From Streptomyces vietnamensis (GTDB taxonomy: Bacteria; Actinomycetota; Actinomycetes; Streptomycetales; Streptomycetaceae): 64,000 nt of DNA. Location of the stretch: contig NZ_CP010407.1 in the NCBI RefSeq assembly GCF_000830005.1, forward strand, positions 6,398,001 through 6,462,000. Reading direction: 5' to 3'. A model generated the notes under the pieces. It saw only the letters and a list, made by a program, of their open reading frames with translations, searched no databases and was not told the DNA's origin. The position numbers were made by a program, and so were the translations under genes. Positions 17,757-26,211 of the stretch are shown here, piece by piece. Within the stretch, counting starts at the first letter, position 1; every line of letters starts with the position of its first letter.

Positions 17757-18398
17757 GTGGGCGAGGGAACGGGGCAGGCGCCCGCCACAGCACACGGCCC
17801 GGACGCGGAGGCGGCGCCCGGTCCCGGACGTGACGCCCCGTTCGGTCCCGAGCGTGACGCCCGGCTCTCCGCGGCCGTCGAGCGGGCCCGGCACGGCGAC
17901 GAGGGGGCGTTCGCGGAGGCCTATCGGCTCGTTCACCCCGGCCTCCTCGGCTATCTGCGGGGCATCGTCGGCGACGACGCCGAGGACGTCGCCTCCGACG
18001 CGTGGCTGGAGATCGCCCGGGACCTCGGCCGGTTCCGCGGGGACGGCGCCGGCTTCCGCGGCTGGACCGCGACCATCGCCCGCCACCGGGCCCTCGACCA
18101 TCTGCGGCGCGTGCGGGCGCGGCCCCGTCCCACCCGGTTCGACCAGGACCTGTCCGAGCTCCCGGCCGCCGGGGACGCGGCCGGCGAGGCGCTGGACGCG
18201 CTGTCGACCGAGCGGGCGCTCGCCCTCATCGCGGGTCTCCCGCAGGACCAGGCCGAGGCCGTGCTGCTCCGCGTCGTCGTCGGTCTCGACGGGCCTTCGG
18301 CCGCCCGGGTATTGGGCAAGCGTCCCGGTGCGGTACGGTCCGCGGCACATAGGGGATTGAGGCGACTTGCGGAACAACTCAAGGGGAGAGGGAGGTGA
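17757..18398 (+). CDS. ECF-family RNA polymerase sigma factor
   Basis: About 213 residues from a GTG start. Region 2 is clear (G-A-F-A-E-A-Y-R-L-V-H-P-G-L-L-G-Y through F-R-G-W-T-A-T-I-A-R-H-R-A-L-D-H-L-R-R), and region 4 has L-P-Q-D-Q-A-E-A-V-L-L-R-V-V-V and the helix-turn-helix S-A-A-R-V-L-G-K-R-P-G-A-V-R. The first 35 residues are Pro/Gly-rich and unlikely to be part of the fold, so a later start is possible. The next gene begins three bases after the stop and is probably its membrane partner. Confidence 0.92.
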   Translation: MGEGTGQAPATAHGPDAEAAPGPGRDAPFGPERDARLSAAVERARHGDEGAFAEAYRLVHPGLLGYLRGIVGDDAEDVASDAWLEIARDLGRFRGDGAGFRGWTATIARHRALDHLRRVRARPRPTRFDQDLSELPAAGDAAGEALDALSTERALALIAGLPQDQAEAVLLRVVVGLDGPSAARVLGKRPGAVRSAAHRGLRRLAEQLKGRGR

Positions 18399-18401
18399 CG
18401 G

Positions 18402-19145
18402 ATGCCTGATGAGCTGCGGGACGGAGAGCTCGGGAAGTTGCTGCGGGCCGCTCTGAGCGGTGAGCGGGGTGGGCAGGGGGCCGGGAGCGACGCCGTCGCC
18501 CGGGGCGAGGGGGACGCTCTCGCCGCCTTCCGGGCCGCTCGTGACGCGGGGCTCCATGCGGCGACGCCCGCCCGGGACCTCGACGACTGGACCCCGGTCG
18601 TCGAGCGGCGCCACCCCCGGCGTTCCCTCAAGGCGCTCGTGGCCGCGCTGGTCGCGAGCGTGACGCTCGGCGGCGTGGCCGTCGCCACCGGCGATCTCCC
18701 CGAGCACTTCCTCGGCACCTCCTCCCCGACCCCCGAACCCCGGCCCACCCGCTCCGTGCCCGATCCGGCTCCCGCGCCCACGGGGACGGACGCGACGGCC
18801 GGCGGGAAGGCCGGTGCCTCTCGATCCGTACCGCCGGGCACGACCGCCCCCCTGCGTCCGGAGAAGGACCCCCCGGAGTTCCCCGGCAAGAGCCGCGACG
18901 CCCTCTGTCACGCCTTCGGGAAGGGGGACGGGGAGAGCGGGCGGAAGGCGCCGAAGTCCGCTGCCTGGCAGCGGCTCGTGGCCGCGGCCGGGGGCGAGGA
19001 GCACGTCCCCGAGTACTGCCGGAACGAGCCTCACCCCGCCCGTACGCCGTCCGCCGGGCCCCACCCGAACGAGGGCGGCGGCCGGGGCGCGCCCTGGGAC
19101 CGTCCCGGCCGGGGGCCGGAGCGGTCGCGCACCGACCGGCCCTGA
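18402..19145 (+). CDS. Single-pass membrane protein, likely partner of the ECF sigma factor
   Basis: 247 residues. The acidic cytoplasmic N-terminus (~1-75) is followed by one membrane helix (~77-97, S-L-K-A-L-V-A-A-L-V-A-S-V-T-L-G-G) and a long Pro/Thr/Ser-rich outer region with two cysteines (D-A-L-C-H and E-Y-C-R-N). The topology and the position three bases after the sigma gene fit an anti-sigma or sigma-associated protein, although no zinc-binding HxxxCxxC motif is present. The C-terminal tail is rich in Arg, Gly and Pro. The function is inferred from context only. Confidence 0.75.
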   Translation: MPDELRDGELGKLLRAALSGERGGQGAGSDAVARGEGDALAAFRAARDAGLHAATPARDLDDWTPVVERRHPRRSLKALVAALVASVTLGGVAVATGDLPEHFLGTSSPTPEPRPTRSVPDPAPAPTGTDATAGGKAGASRSVPPGTTAPLRPEKDPPEFPGKSRDALCHAFGKGDGESGRKAPKSAAWQRLVAAAGGEEHVPEYCRNEPHPARTPSAGPHPNEGGGRGAPWDRPGRGPERSRTDRP

Positions 19146-19250
19146 CGGCCCCGCGCCGGAGAGGTCACGCATCGACCGGCCCTGACGGTCCGCCGAGGGG
19201 GCGTTCCGTCCCGGCTGATCGGTCGTCAGAACTGAGCCCGTACCGGACCC

Positions 19251-19283
19251 TTGTGGACCCCGTCCCCATCAATAAAATGTCAC
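19251..19283 (+). promoter_or_regulatory. Promoter with overlapping putative GntR site, hydroxyproline operon
   Basis: TTGTGG (19251-19256), 16 bases, TAAAAT (19273-19278). AATGTCAC (19276-19283) overlaps the -10 and is the reverse complement of GTGACATT found just upstream of the gntR gene (21330-21337). This suggests that the FCD-type regulator represses here. Confidence 0.5.
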
Positions 19284-19305
19284 ACACCACACAAGGGAGT
19301 CCTTC

Positions 19306-20220
19306 ATGGTCCACGCGCAAGTCCCCGTGCACCGCGCCCACCCCTGGCACGGGATCATGGTCGCCACCGCCCTCCCCTTCCGCGAGGACGGCTCCGTCGA
19401 CCACGACGCCTACGCGCGGCACGTGGCCCGGCTGATCGCCGACGGCTGCGACGGCGTCGTCCCGAACGGCTCCCTCGGCGAGTACCAGACCCTCACCGAC
19501 ACGGAGCGCGCCCAGGTCGTCCGTACCGCCGTCGAAGCCGCCGGGGACGGGGCCAGGGTCATGCCGGGCGTCTCCGCGTACGGCAGCGCCGAGGCCCGCC
19601 GCTGGGCCGAACAGGCCGCCGAGGCCGGCGCCGGCTCCGTCCTCCTCCTGCCGCCCAACGCCTACCGGGCCGACGAGCGTTCCGTACGCGCCCACTACGC
19701 CGAGGTCGCCGAGGCCGGGCTGCCCGTCGTCGCCTACAACAACCCGTACGACACCAAGGTCGACCTCACGCCCGCGCTCCTCGCCCGCCTCCACGCCGAC
19801 GGCAGCATCGTCGCCGTCAAGGAGTTCAGCGGCGACGTCCGCCGCGCCTACGAGCTCGCCGAACTCGCCCCCGGCCTCGACCTGCTCGTCGGCGCCGACG
19901 ACGTCCTCCTCGAACTCGCCCTCGCCGGCGCCGTCGGCTGGATCGCCGGCTTCCCCAACGCCCTCCCGCGCGCCTGCGCCACCCTCTACCGCGCCGCCGT
20001 CGCAGGCGACCTCGCCCTCGCGCTGCCGCTGTACCGCTCGCTGCACCCGCTCTTCCGCTGGGACTCCAGGACCGAGTTCGTGCAGGCGATCAAGCTCTCC
20101 ATGGACCTCGCCGGCCACACCGGCGGCGCCACCCGGCCGCCCCGCCTCCCGCTGACGCCCGAACAGGAGGCCGTCGTGCGCGCCGCCACGGAGAAGGTCC
20201 TCGCCGAGGGCCACGCGTAG
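19306..20220 (+). CDS. DapA-family lyase, probable pyrroline-hydroxycarboxylate deaminase
   Basis: 304-residue TIM-barrel aldolase of the dihydrodipicolinate synthase/N-acetylneuraminate lyase family. The Schiff-base lysine is in V-A-V-K-E-F-S-G, the catalytic tyrosine in A-Y-N-N-P-Y, and the substrate-carboxylate loop is N-G-S-L-G-E-Y (family norm G-T-T-G-E). Beside a hydroxyproline-epimerase-like gene, the best-fitting role is deamination of 1-pyrroline-4-hydroxy-2-carboxylate in trans-4-hydroxyproline breakdown. Family membership is sure; the exact substrate is inferred from context. GGGAG precedes the ATG. Confidence 0.88.
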   Translation: MVHAQVPVHRAHPWHGIMVATALPFREDGSVDHDAYARHVARLIADGCDGVVPNGSLGEYQTLTDTERAQVVRTAVEAAGDGARVMPGVSAYGSAEARRWAEQAAEAGAGSVLLLPPNAYRADERSVRAHYAEVAEAGLPVVAYNNPYDTKVDLTPALLARLHADGSIVAVKEFSGDVRRAYELAELAPGLDLLVGADDVLLELALAGAVGWIAGFPNALPRACATLYRAAVAGDLALALPLYRSLHPLFRWDSRTEFVQAIKLSMDLAGHTGGATRPPRLPLTPEQEAVVRAATEKVLAEGHA

Positions 20221-20264
20221 CCGAGCCCCCTCACCACCGGAAGGTCCTCGCCGAGGCCACGCGT
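20192..20264 (+). repeat. Short direct repeat of the lyase 3' end
   Basis: GAAGGTCCTCGCCGAGGGCC and the following ACGCGT (20193-20218, last codons of the lyase) recur at 20240-20264 with one G deleted. The second copy is non-coding and lies in the gap before the epimerase gene. It looks like a local slippage duplication. Confidence 0.7.
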
Positions 20265-20299
20265 CGAGCCCGTCATCCACCCATCAGAAGGGGGACCCC

Positions 20300-21304
20300 A
20301 TGCGCACCCGCCACGTCTACCACGCGGTGGACTCCCACACCGAAGGCATGCCCACCCGCGTCATCACCGGCGGCTTCGGGATCATCCCCGGCGCCACCAT
20401 GGCCGAGAGACGACTCCACTTCGCCGAGCACCTCGACCACGTCCGCACCCTCCTCATGTACGAGCCGCGCGGCCACGCGGCGATGAGCGGCGCGATCCTC
20501 CAGCCGCCCACCCGCCCCGACGCCGACTACGGCGTCCTCTACATCGAGGTGTCCGGCCTCCTTCCGATGTGCGGCCACGGCACCATCGGCGTCGCCACCG
20601 TCCTCGTCGAGACGGGCATGGTGCCGGTCGTCGAACCGGTCACCACCGTCCGCCTCGACACCCCCGCCGGGCTGGTCAGCGTCGACGTCCGCGTCGAGGA
20701 CGGCCGGGCCCGCTCCGTCACCCTCACCAACGTCCCCGCCTTCTCCGTCGGGCTCGACCTCAAGGTCGACGTCCCCGGGTACGGCACGGTCACCTACGAC
20801 CTCGCGTACGGCGGCAACTTCTACGCCTTCGTCGACCTCGACGCCCTGGGCCTGCCGTTCGACCGCGCCCACAAGCAGGAACTGCTCGCCGCCGGGCTCG
20901 CGGTCATGGACGCCGTCAACGCCGGACCCGACCGGCCCGTCCACCCCGAGAACCCGGCCTTCGCCGGGGTCAAGCACGTCTATCTGACCGCCCCCGGCTC
21001 CGACGCGACCCGCTCGCGCCACGCCATGGCCATCCACCCCGGCTGGTTCGACCGCTCCCCGTGCGGCACGGGCACCAGCGCCCGCATGGCCCAGCTGCAC
21101 GCCCGCGGACTGCTCGCCCCGGGCACCGACTTCGTCAACGAGTCCTTCATCGGCACCGAGTTCACCGGGCGCATCGTCGACGAGACGACCGTGGGCGGGC
21201 TCCCCGCCGTCGTCCCGACCGTCACCGGCCGCGCCTGGATCACCGGCACGGCCCAGTACTTCCTCGACCCCGACGACCCGTTCCCCGCCGGATTCCTGCT
21301 CTGA
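20300..21304 (+). CDS. Proline racemase-family enzyme, probable 4-hydroxyproline 2-epimerase
   Basis: 334 residues with both active-site cysteines of the family: L-P-M-C-G-H-G-T-I-G (~88-97) and R-S-P-C-G-T-G-T-S-A (~253-262), the general base pair used for alpha-proton exchange. Having Cys at both positions separates racemases/epimerases from the dehydratases, where the first is Thr. It is second in an operon with the DapA-family lyase and a GntR regulator, so epimerising trans-4-hydroxy-L-proline to the cis-D form is the likely role. AAGGGGG precedes the ATG. Confidence 0.9.
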   Translation: MRTRHVYHAVDSHTEGMPTRVITGGFGIIPGATMAERRLHFAEHLDHVRTLLMYEPRGHAAMSGAILQPPTRPDADYGVLYIEVSGLLPMCGHGTIGVATVLVETGMVPVVEPVTTVRLDTPAGLVSVDVRVEDGRARSVTLTNVPAFSVGLDLKVDVPGYGTVTYDLAYGGNFYAFVDLDALGLPFDRAHKQELLAAGLAVMDAVNAGPDRPVHPENPAFAGVKHVYLTAPGSDATRSRHAMAIHPGWFDRSPCGTGTSARMAQLHARGLLAPGTDFVNESFIGTEFTGRIVDETTVGGLPAVVPTVTGRAWITGTAQYFLDPDDPFPAGFLL

Positions 21305-21329
21305 GACGACGGCGACGGGCCGGAGAAAC

Positions 21330-21346
21330 GTGACATTGTACGATGC
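21330..21346 (+). promoter_or_regulatory. Putative GntR operator and -10 upstream of gntR
   Basis: GTGACATT (21330-21337) repeats, in inverted orientation, the box near the lyase promoter. It runs into the near-palindrome CATTGTACGATG (21334-21345), whose TACGAT (21339-21344) could be a -10. I found no good -35. Confidence 0.4.
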
Positions 21347-21374
21347 TCCCCCGTGACTTCTCGGAGGACGCACG

Positions 21375-22052
21375 ATGGGTGACCTGAAACAGTACGGCCT
21401 CGTCAGGGCGCAGGAACGGCTCCGCGACCAGGTCGGCCACGCCCTTCGCGCCGCCCTGATCGCCGGCGAACTGCGCCCCGGCCAGGTCTACTCGGCCCCC
21501 GGCCTCGCCGCCGACCTCGGAGTCTCCGCGACCCCGGTCCGCGAGGCCATGCTCGACCTGGCCAGGGAGGGCCTGGTCGAGCCCGTCCGCAACAAGGGCT
21601 TCCGCATCACCGAGGTCAGCGAGCGGGACCTCGACCAGTACACCGAGCTCCGCACCCTCATCGAGGTCCCCACCATCGGCCGGGTCACCCGCAGGGCCAC
21701 CCGGGAGCAGCTGGAGGAGCTGCGCCCGGTCGCCGAGGAGATCGTCTCGCGCGCCCGCGAGCACGACCTCATCGGCTATCTGGAGGCGGACCGCCGCTTC
21801 CACCTCGCGCTGCTCGCCCTCTCCGGGAACGAGCGGCTCGTCGAGACCGTGGGAGACCTGCGCAAGCGCTCCCGGCTGTACGGCCTGACCGGCCTCGACG
21901 AGGCCGGCAAGCTGGTCTCCTCCGCCGAGGAGCACGTCGAACTCCTCGACCTGATGATCGCCGGGGACGCGCCCGCGGCCGAGGCGTGCATGGAGCGCCA
22001 TCTCGGCCATGTCCGGTCCCTGTGGGCCGACTCGGATACCGGGGACGAGTAG
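21375..22052 (+). CDS. GntR-family regulator, FCD (FadR) subfamily
   Basis: 225 residues. The winged-helix N-terminus (~1-75) has L-R-D-Q-V-G-H-A-L-R-A-A-L-I-A-G-E-L and D-L-G-V-S-A-T-P-V-R-E-A. The all-helical FCD effector domain (~85-220) has the metal-ligand-like D-R-R-F-H and E-E-H-V-E-L residues. GGAGG precedes the ATG. It follows the catabolic genes in the same direction and probably responds to hydroxyproline or an intermediate. Its stop is only four bases from the convergent ligase stop. Confidence 0.92.
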   Translation: MGDLKQYGLVRAQERLRDQVGHALRAALIAGELRPGQVYSAPGLAADLGVSATPVREAMLDLAREGLVEPVRNKGFRITEVSERDLDQYTELRTLIEVPTIGRVTRRATREQLEELRPVAEEIVSRAREHDLIGYLEADRRFHLALLALSGNERLVETVGDLRKRSRLYGLTGLDEAGKLVSSAEEHVELLDLMIAGDAPAAEACMERHLGHVRSLWADSDTGDE

Positions 22053-22056
22053 GCCC

Positions 22057-23559
22057 CTACACCCCTTCCGGCGGGACGATCTCCCGCTTGAGGACCTTCC
22101 CCGTCGGGCCCTTCGGCAGGGCGTCCGCGAGCCAGATCCGGCGCGGGTACTTGTACGGGGCGACCCGCTCCCGCACGTGCGCGCGCAGCTCGGCGGGGGA
22201 GATCCGGCTGCCGGGCCGCAGGACCACCGCGGCGGCCACCTCCTGCCCGTGCACCGGGTGCGGGACGCCGAGGACGGCGGCCTCCGCCACGCAGGGGTGG
22301 AGGTGGAGGACCTCCTCCACCTCCCTCGGGTACACGTTGAACCCGCCCCGGATCACGACGTCCTTGACGCGGTCGACCACCCGGAAGTCGCCCGTCGCGT
22401 CCCGGGTGCCGAGGTCGCCGGTGTGCAGCCAGCCGTCCCGTACCGTCTCGGCGGTGGCCTCCGGGCGGCGCCAGTACCCCTTCATGACGTTGTGGCCCCG
22501 GATGACGAGCTCGCCGACCTCGCCGTCGGGGACCTCCTTGCCGTCCCGGTCCACCACGCGCATCTCCACGCCCTCGATCGGGATGCCGATCGTGCCGGGG
22601 GAGCGCGGCCGGTCGATCCGGTTCACGCAGGCCAGCGGCGACGACTCGGACAGGCCGTACCCTTCGAGGACCGCGCAGCCGAACGCGGACTCGAAACCGT
22701 TCAGCACCGCCACCGGGAGCGGCGAGCCGCCGCACAGGCAGACCCGCAGCGAGGACACGTCGTACCGGGCGCGGTCCGGGTCTCGCAGCAGCAGCGCGTA
22801 CATGGTGGGGACGCCGAGGAAGACCGTCACCCGGTCCCGGGCGACGAGCGCGAGCGCGCCCGCCGGGTCGAAGCGCGACATGAGGGTCAGACAGGCACCC
22901 ACGGCCACCGCGCAGTCGAGCCCCATCACCTGCCCGAAGGAGTGGAAGAGCGGCAGCCCGCCGAAGACCACGTCCGAGGGACCGAGGCGCAGGACCCGCA
23001 CGCCCTCGTCGACGTTCCGCCGGATGTTGCGGTGGCTGAGCTCGGCGCCCTTCGGGGCCCCGGTCGTGCCGGAGGTGTAGAGCACGACCGCCGTGTCCTC
23101 GGGCGTACGGGAAACGGCCTCCACGCGCGCGTGGCCCGCCAACAGCTCCGTGAACTCCGCCGGTTCGACCGCCAGGTGCGGGGTGCCCGCGAGCCGCGCG
23201 CCCTCGGCGGCCTCCTCGCCGTCCCGGTGCCAGGCGAGGAGCAGCGCCGCCTCGGCGTCCGCCAGACAGTGCCGGACCTCGCCCGCGCGCAGCAGCGGAT
23301 TGAGCGGGACGACGACCGCGCCCGCGCGCAGGATGCCGTAGTAGAGCACGGCGAACAGCGTGCTGTTCGGGAGCATGAGGGCGACCCGGTCGCCGGGCCC
23401 GACCCCGCGCGCGTGGAGCAGCGCGGCGGCCCGGTCGGCGAGGTCGTCGAGCACCCCGTACGCCAGCGCGTCGGTGCCGAGCCGCAGCGCGGTCCGGCCG
23501 GGGTGCGCGGCCGCGCTCCGGGCGAGGAGTGCGGGAACGGTGCCGTCGTCGACGCTCAT
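22057..23559 (-). CDS. Acyl-CoA/acyl-ACP ligase (AMP-forming)
   Basis: 500-residue ANL-family enzyme. Signatures are Y-T-S-G-T-T-G-A-P-K-G (A3), G-Y-G-L-S-E-S-S (A5), H-T-G-D-L-G (A7) and the C-terminal lysine in P-T-G-K-V-L-K-R. The closest class is medium/long-chain fatty acid CoA ligase. It is the last gene of the nine-gene leftward lipid-type operon and could activate a fatty acid starter, recycle a product, or load the operon ACP. It overlaps the upstream transferase stop by one base. Confidence 0.92.
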   Translation of the reverse strand: MSVDDGTVPALLARSAAAHPGRTALRLGTDALAYGVLDDLADRAAALLHARGVGPGDRVALMLPNSTLFAVLYYGILRAGAVVVPLNPLLRAGEVRHCLADAEAALLLAWHRDGEEAAEGARLAGTPHLAVEPAEFTELLAGHARVEAVSRTPEDTAVVLYTSGTTGAPKGAELSHRNIRRNVDEGVRVLRLGPSDVVFGGLPLFHSFGQVMGLDCAVAVGACLTLMSRFDPAGALALVARDRVTVFLGVPTMYALLLRDPDRARYDVSSLRVCLCGGSPLPVAVLNGFESAFGCAVLEGYGLSESSPLACVNRIDRPRSPGTIGIPIEGVEMRVVDRDGKEVPDGEVGELVIRGHNVMKGYWRRPEATAETVRDGWLHTGDLGTRDATGDFRVVDRVKDVVIRGGFNVYPREVEEVLHLHPCVAEAAVLGVPHPVHGQEVAAAVVLRPGSRISPAELRAHVRERVAPYKYPRRIWLADALPKGPTGKVLKREIVPPEGV

Positions 23560-24329
23560 CAGAGGTGCTCCTTCGGGGCCGTACGGTGCGGAGGCGGCGA
23601 TACGGGACGGGGGACGGCGACCGCGGTCAGCAGCAGGCCCCCGCGGACGAGCCAGCGACCGGGCAGCACGCGGGGGAAGGGGTACGGCCCCGCCGGCGAC
23701 GGGACGCCCGCATCGACCGGGAGCCGCGCCCGGAACCGGCCGGCGGCCCCGGAACCTTCCGCACGCGCGCGTGGGGACGGGTACGGGTACACCTCGGCGT
23801 CCTCGAAGCCGAGCCAGGCACCGCCGTACCCGCTCCAGGCCTTGTAGACGGACTCCTTGGCGCTGAACAGCAGCCGGTCCCAGGCGATGTCCGGCCGCAG
23901 GGCGGCCAGTTCGCGCAGCCGCGCCTCCTCCGGGCCGAACGCCACCGCCTCACGGACCCCGGAGGGCAGCGGCGCGTGCGGCTCCGCGTCGATGCCGAGG
24001 CCGAGGAAACGGGCGGCCGGTGCCACCGCCGCACCCCGGTACCCGGAGCAGTGCGTGATGCTGCCGACCGTGCCCGCGGGCCACGCGGGCGCCCCGCGCC
24101 GCCCCCGCAGGAGCGGGGCAGCCGGGACCCCGAGGGCGCCGAGGGCCCGGTGCGCGCAGCGCCGGCCCGCCGCGAACTCGCGCCGCCTGCCGGGCACGGC
24201 GCGCGCCATCAGGGCCTCCTCCTCGGCGAAGAGCCACAGGGGGGCGTGCTCGTGGGTCTCTTCGGCCCAGTGCACCCGGCCGGGCAACAGCGCGCCGAGA
24301 AGGGACGCCTCCTCGCCTCGCGCGCTCAC
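23559..24329 (-). CDS. 4'-phosphopantetheinyl transferase (second copy)
   Basis: 256 residues with the same motif set as the copy at 16427: P-A-W-P-A-G-T-V-G-S-I-T-H-C, G-I-D-A-E-P and W-D-R-L-L-F-S-A-K-E-S-V-Y-K-A-W. It has a longer C-terminal segment with a Pro/Arg-rich insert. The start is the GTG at 24329, which overlaps the hydrolase stop (GTGA); the longer open frame upstream lies inside the hydrolase gene. Within this operon it presumably activates the dedicated ACP at 28377. Confidence 0.92.
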   Translation of the reverse strand: MSARGEEASLLGALLPGRVHWAEETHEHAPLWLFAEEEALMARAVPGRRREFAAGRRCAHRALGALGVPAAPLLRGRRGAPAWPAGTVGSITHCSGYRGAAVAPAARFLGLGIDAEPHAPLPSGVREAVAFGPEEARLRELAALRPDIAWDRLLFSAKESVYKAWSGYGGAWLGFEDAEVYPYPSPRARAEGSGAAGRFRARLPVDAGVPSPAGPYPFPRVLPGRWLVRGGLLLTAVAVPRPVSPPPHRTAPKEHL

Positions 24330-25246
24330 GCCCGGGCACCCGACGGGGCGGGAGCGGGTCCGGCCGGGACCGGTGGGAACTCCGCCCACACCGCGATCCG
24401 TTCGACCAGGCCCCCGTTGTGCCGGATCCAGCGGAAGTGGTCCAGCGACCGGCCGCCGGCGTCCGACGAGCGGTAGCTCCAGCGCTCGACCCGCGCCGAG
24501 GGAAGCTTCGCGCACAGGTGGTCCACGGCCCGGGGCGGCGCGAGGGCGTCGCCCTCGACGTCGACGGCGAGCACGGGCAGGCCGACGCCCCGCAGCGCCT
24601 CCTCGTAGTCGGCGGCGGCGCCCACGGCCCCGTACCGCCCGGTCCGCATCTGCCGGGCCCAGTCCCGCATCACGCCCACCGACTCGCGCCCGCCGAAGCC
24701 GAACCGGTGCCCCGGCCAGTACCCGAGCAGCTCCGCACCGGCCACGCACAGCAGGCTCCGTACGAGCCACCGCCCACCCGGCCGGGGATCCGCCCCCGTA
24801 CCGAGCGCGCGCCACCACGCCGAACCGCTCGCGACGAGCACGACCCCCGCGAGGCGCGGCCGGAGCAGACCGCAGTGCACCAGACCGAGCTGGCCGCCGA
24901 GGCTGTGCCCCAGGAGCAGCCTCGGCGCCTCGGGGAAGGCGCGTTCGACGGCGTCGAGGACCGCGCCGATGTCGTGCTCGACGAGCTCGCGGTAGCCGAA
25001 GCGGACCCCGCGCGCCGGGACCGGGGTGCTCTCGCCGTGGCCCCGCAGGTCCGTCGTCACCACGGTCGCGCCCCGCCGGTGCAGCGCCCGTACCAGCGGG
25101 GTGTAGTGGCGGGCGGCGGTGCCCATCGCGGGGAGGACGACCACCACCGGGGCGGCGGGCTCGGGGCGGGCGTGGACGCGGACCACGAGCGAGGCGCCGT
25201 CGGGGGCGGTCAGCTCGGCGAGTACGGGAAAGGGCGGGGCCTTCAT
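24326..25246 (-). CDS. Alpha/beta hydrolase
   Basis: 306 residues. The oxyanion region T-D-L-R-G-H-G-E-S and the nucleophile elbow G-H-S-L-G-G (~113-118) are clear, and a late His-containing segment (R-S-L-D-H-F) may supply the catalytic histidine. It has no signal peptide. The start is the ATG at 25246, overlapping the KAS III stop (ATGA). In this pathway it may act as a thioesterase releasing product from the ACP, or as a hydrolase of an ester intermediate. The reaction is unknown. Confidence 0.88.
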   Translation of the reverse strand: MKAPPFPVLAELTAPDGASLVVRVHARPEPAAPVVVVLPAMGTAARHYTPLVRALHRRGATVVTTDLRGHGESTPVPARGVRFGYRELVEHDIGAVLDAVERAFPEAPRLLLGHSLGGQLGLVHCGLLRPRLAGVVLVASGSAWWRALGTGADPRPGGRWLVRSLLCVAGAELLGYWPGHRFGFGGRESVGVMRDWARQMRTGRYGAVGAAADYEEALRGVGLPVLAVDVEGDALAPPRAVDHLCAKLPSARVERWSYRSSDAGGRSLDHFRWIRHNGGLVERIAVWAEFPPVPAGPAPAPSGARA

Positions 25247-26211
25247 GGTGCCGTCCCCGTGTCCCCGTCCGTCAGGCGCCAGCCGATCACGCCCGCGCCC
25301 CAGGTGACGCCCGCGCCGAACGCGGCCACCCCGAGCAGGCCCGTCGGGCCGAGGCGGCCCTCCTGCCAGGCCTGGTGGAGGGCGAGGGGGATGGAGGCGG
25401 AGGAGGTGTTGGCGACGCGGTCGACGTTGAGGTAGAGCCGCTCCGGGGGGACGCCGAGCTCCTTGCCCACCGCCCGTACGATGCGCGCGTTGGCCTGGTG
25501 GGCGACGAACAGGTCGACGTCGTCGGTGGTCAGCTCCCGCCGCGCGAGGACGTCCCGGGCCGCCTCGCTCATCCTCTCCACGGCCTGGACGAAGATCTCG
25601 GGGCCGTCCATCCGGAGCTTCCGGTCGTACCGGTCGGCGTAGAGGAGCGGGATCAGGTCCCCGTCCGAGCCGAGCCGGAACGCGGGTTCGGGAGCGCCGC
25701 CCGCGTCCACGTCCGCCACCACCACCGCCCCGGCGCCGTCGCCGAGCAGGACCGCCGTCGAGCGGTCCTCGTGGTCGGTGATACGGGTCAGCGCCTCGGC
25801 GCCGCAGACCAGGACGGTGCTCGCCCGGCCGGACTCGACCAGGGCGACGGCGTGGTCCAGGGCGTACACGAATCCGGCGCAGGCCGCGTGCAGATCGAAC
25901 GCGGCGGCCCGGTCCGCCCCCAGCCGGGCGGCCACCTCCACGGCGAGGCCCGGGGTGGTCCGGTCGGGGGTCGTGGTCGCCACGACGACGTGCCCCACGT
26001 CCCGCGCGGTGCGTCCCGCCTGCGCCAGCGCCGTACGGGAGGCGGCGAGCGCGAGGTCGGCGAGGTGCCCGTCCTCCGGCAGGAAGTGGCGCTGCCGGAT
26101 CCCGGTCCGCTTGACGATCCACTCGTCGGAGGAGCCGATGGCGGCGAAGTGGCTGTTGGACACGGCCCGTTCGGGCAACGCGGAGCCGATGCCGACGATC
26201 GCCGCGGTCAT
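25243..26211 (-). CDS. 3-oxoacyl-ACP synthase III (FabH-like)
   Basis: 322 residues, normal FabH length. The active-site Cys is in H-A-A-C-A-G-F-V-Y, the His in V-A-H-Q-A-N and the Asn in V-A-N-T-S-S-A-S-I-P. It starts chain building by condensing an acyl-CoA primer with malonyl-ACP. Together with the KAS II and ACP genes it implies a separate, pathway-specific fatty-acid-like chain. It is coupled by ATGA overlaps on both sides. Confidence 0.93.
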   Translation of the reverse strand: MTAAIVGIGSALPERAVSNSHFAAIGSSDEWIVKRTGIRQRHFLPEDGHLADLALAASRTALAQAGRTARDVGHVVVATTTPDRTTPGLAVEVAARLGADRAAAFDLHAACAGFVYALDHAVALVESGRASTVLVCGAEALTRITDHEDRSTAVLLGDGAGAVVVADVDAGGAPEPAFRLGSDGDLIPLLYADRYDRKLRMDGPEIFVQAVERMSEAARDVLARRELTTDDVDLFVAHQANARIVRAVGKELGVPPERLYLNVDRVANTSSASIPLALHQAWQEGRLGPTGLLGVAAFGAGVTWGAGVIGWRLTDGDTGTAP

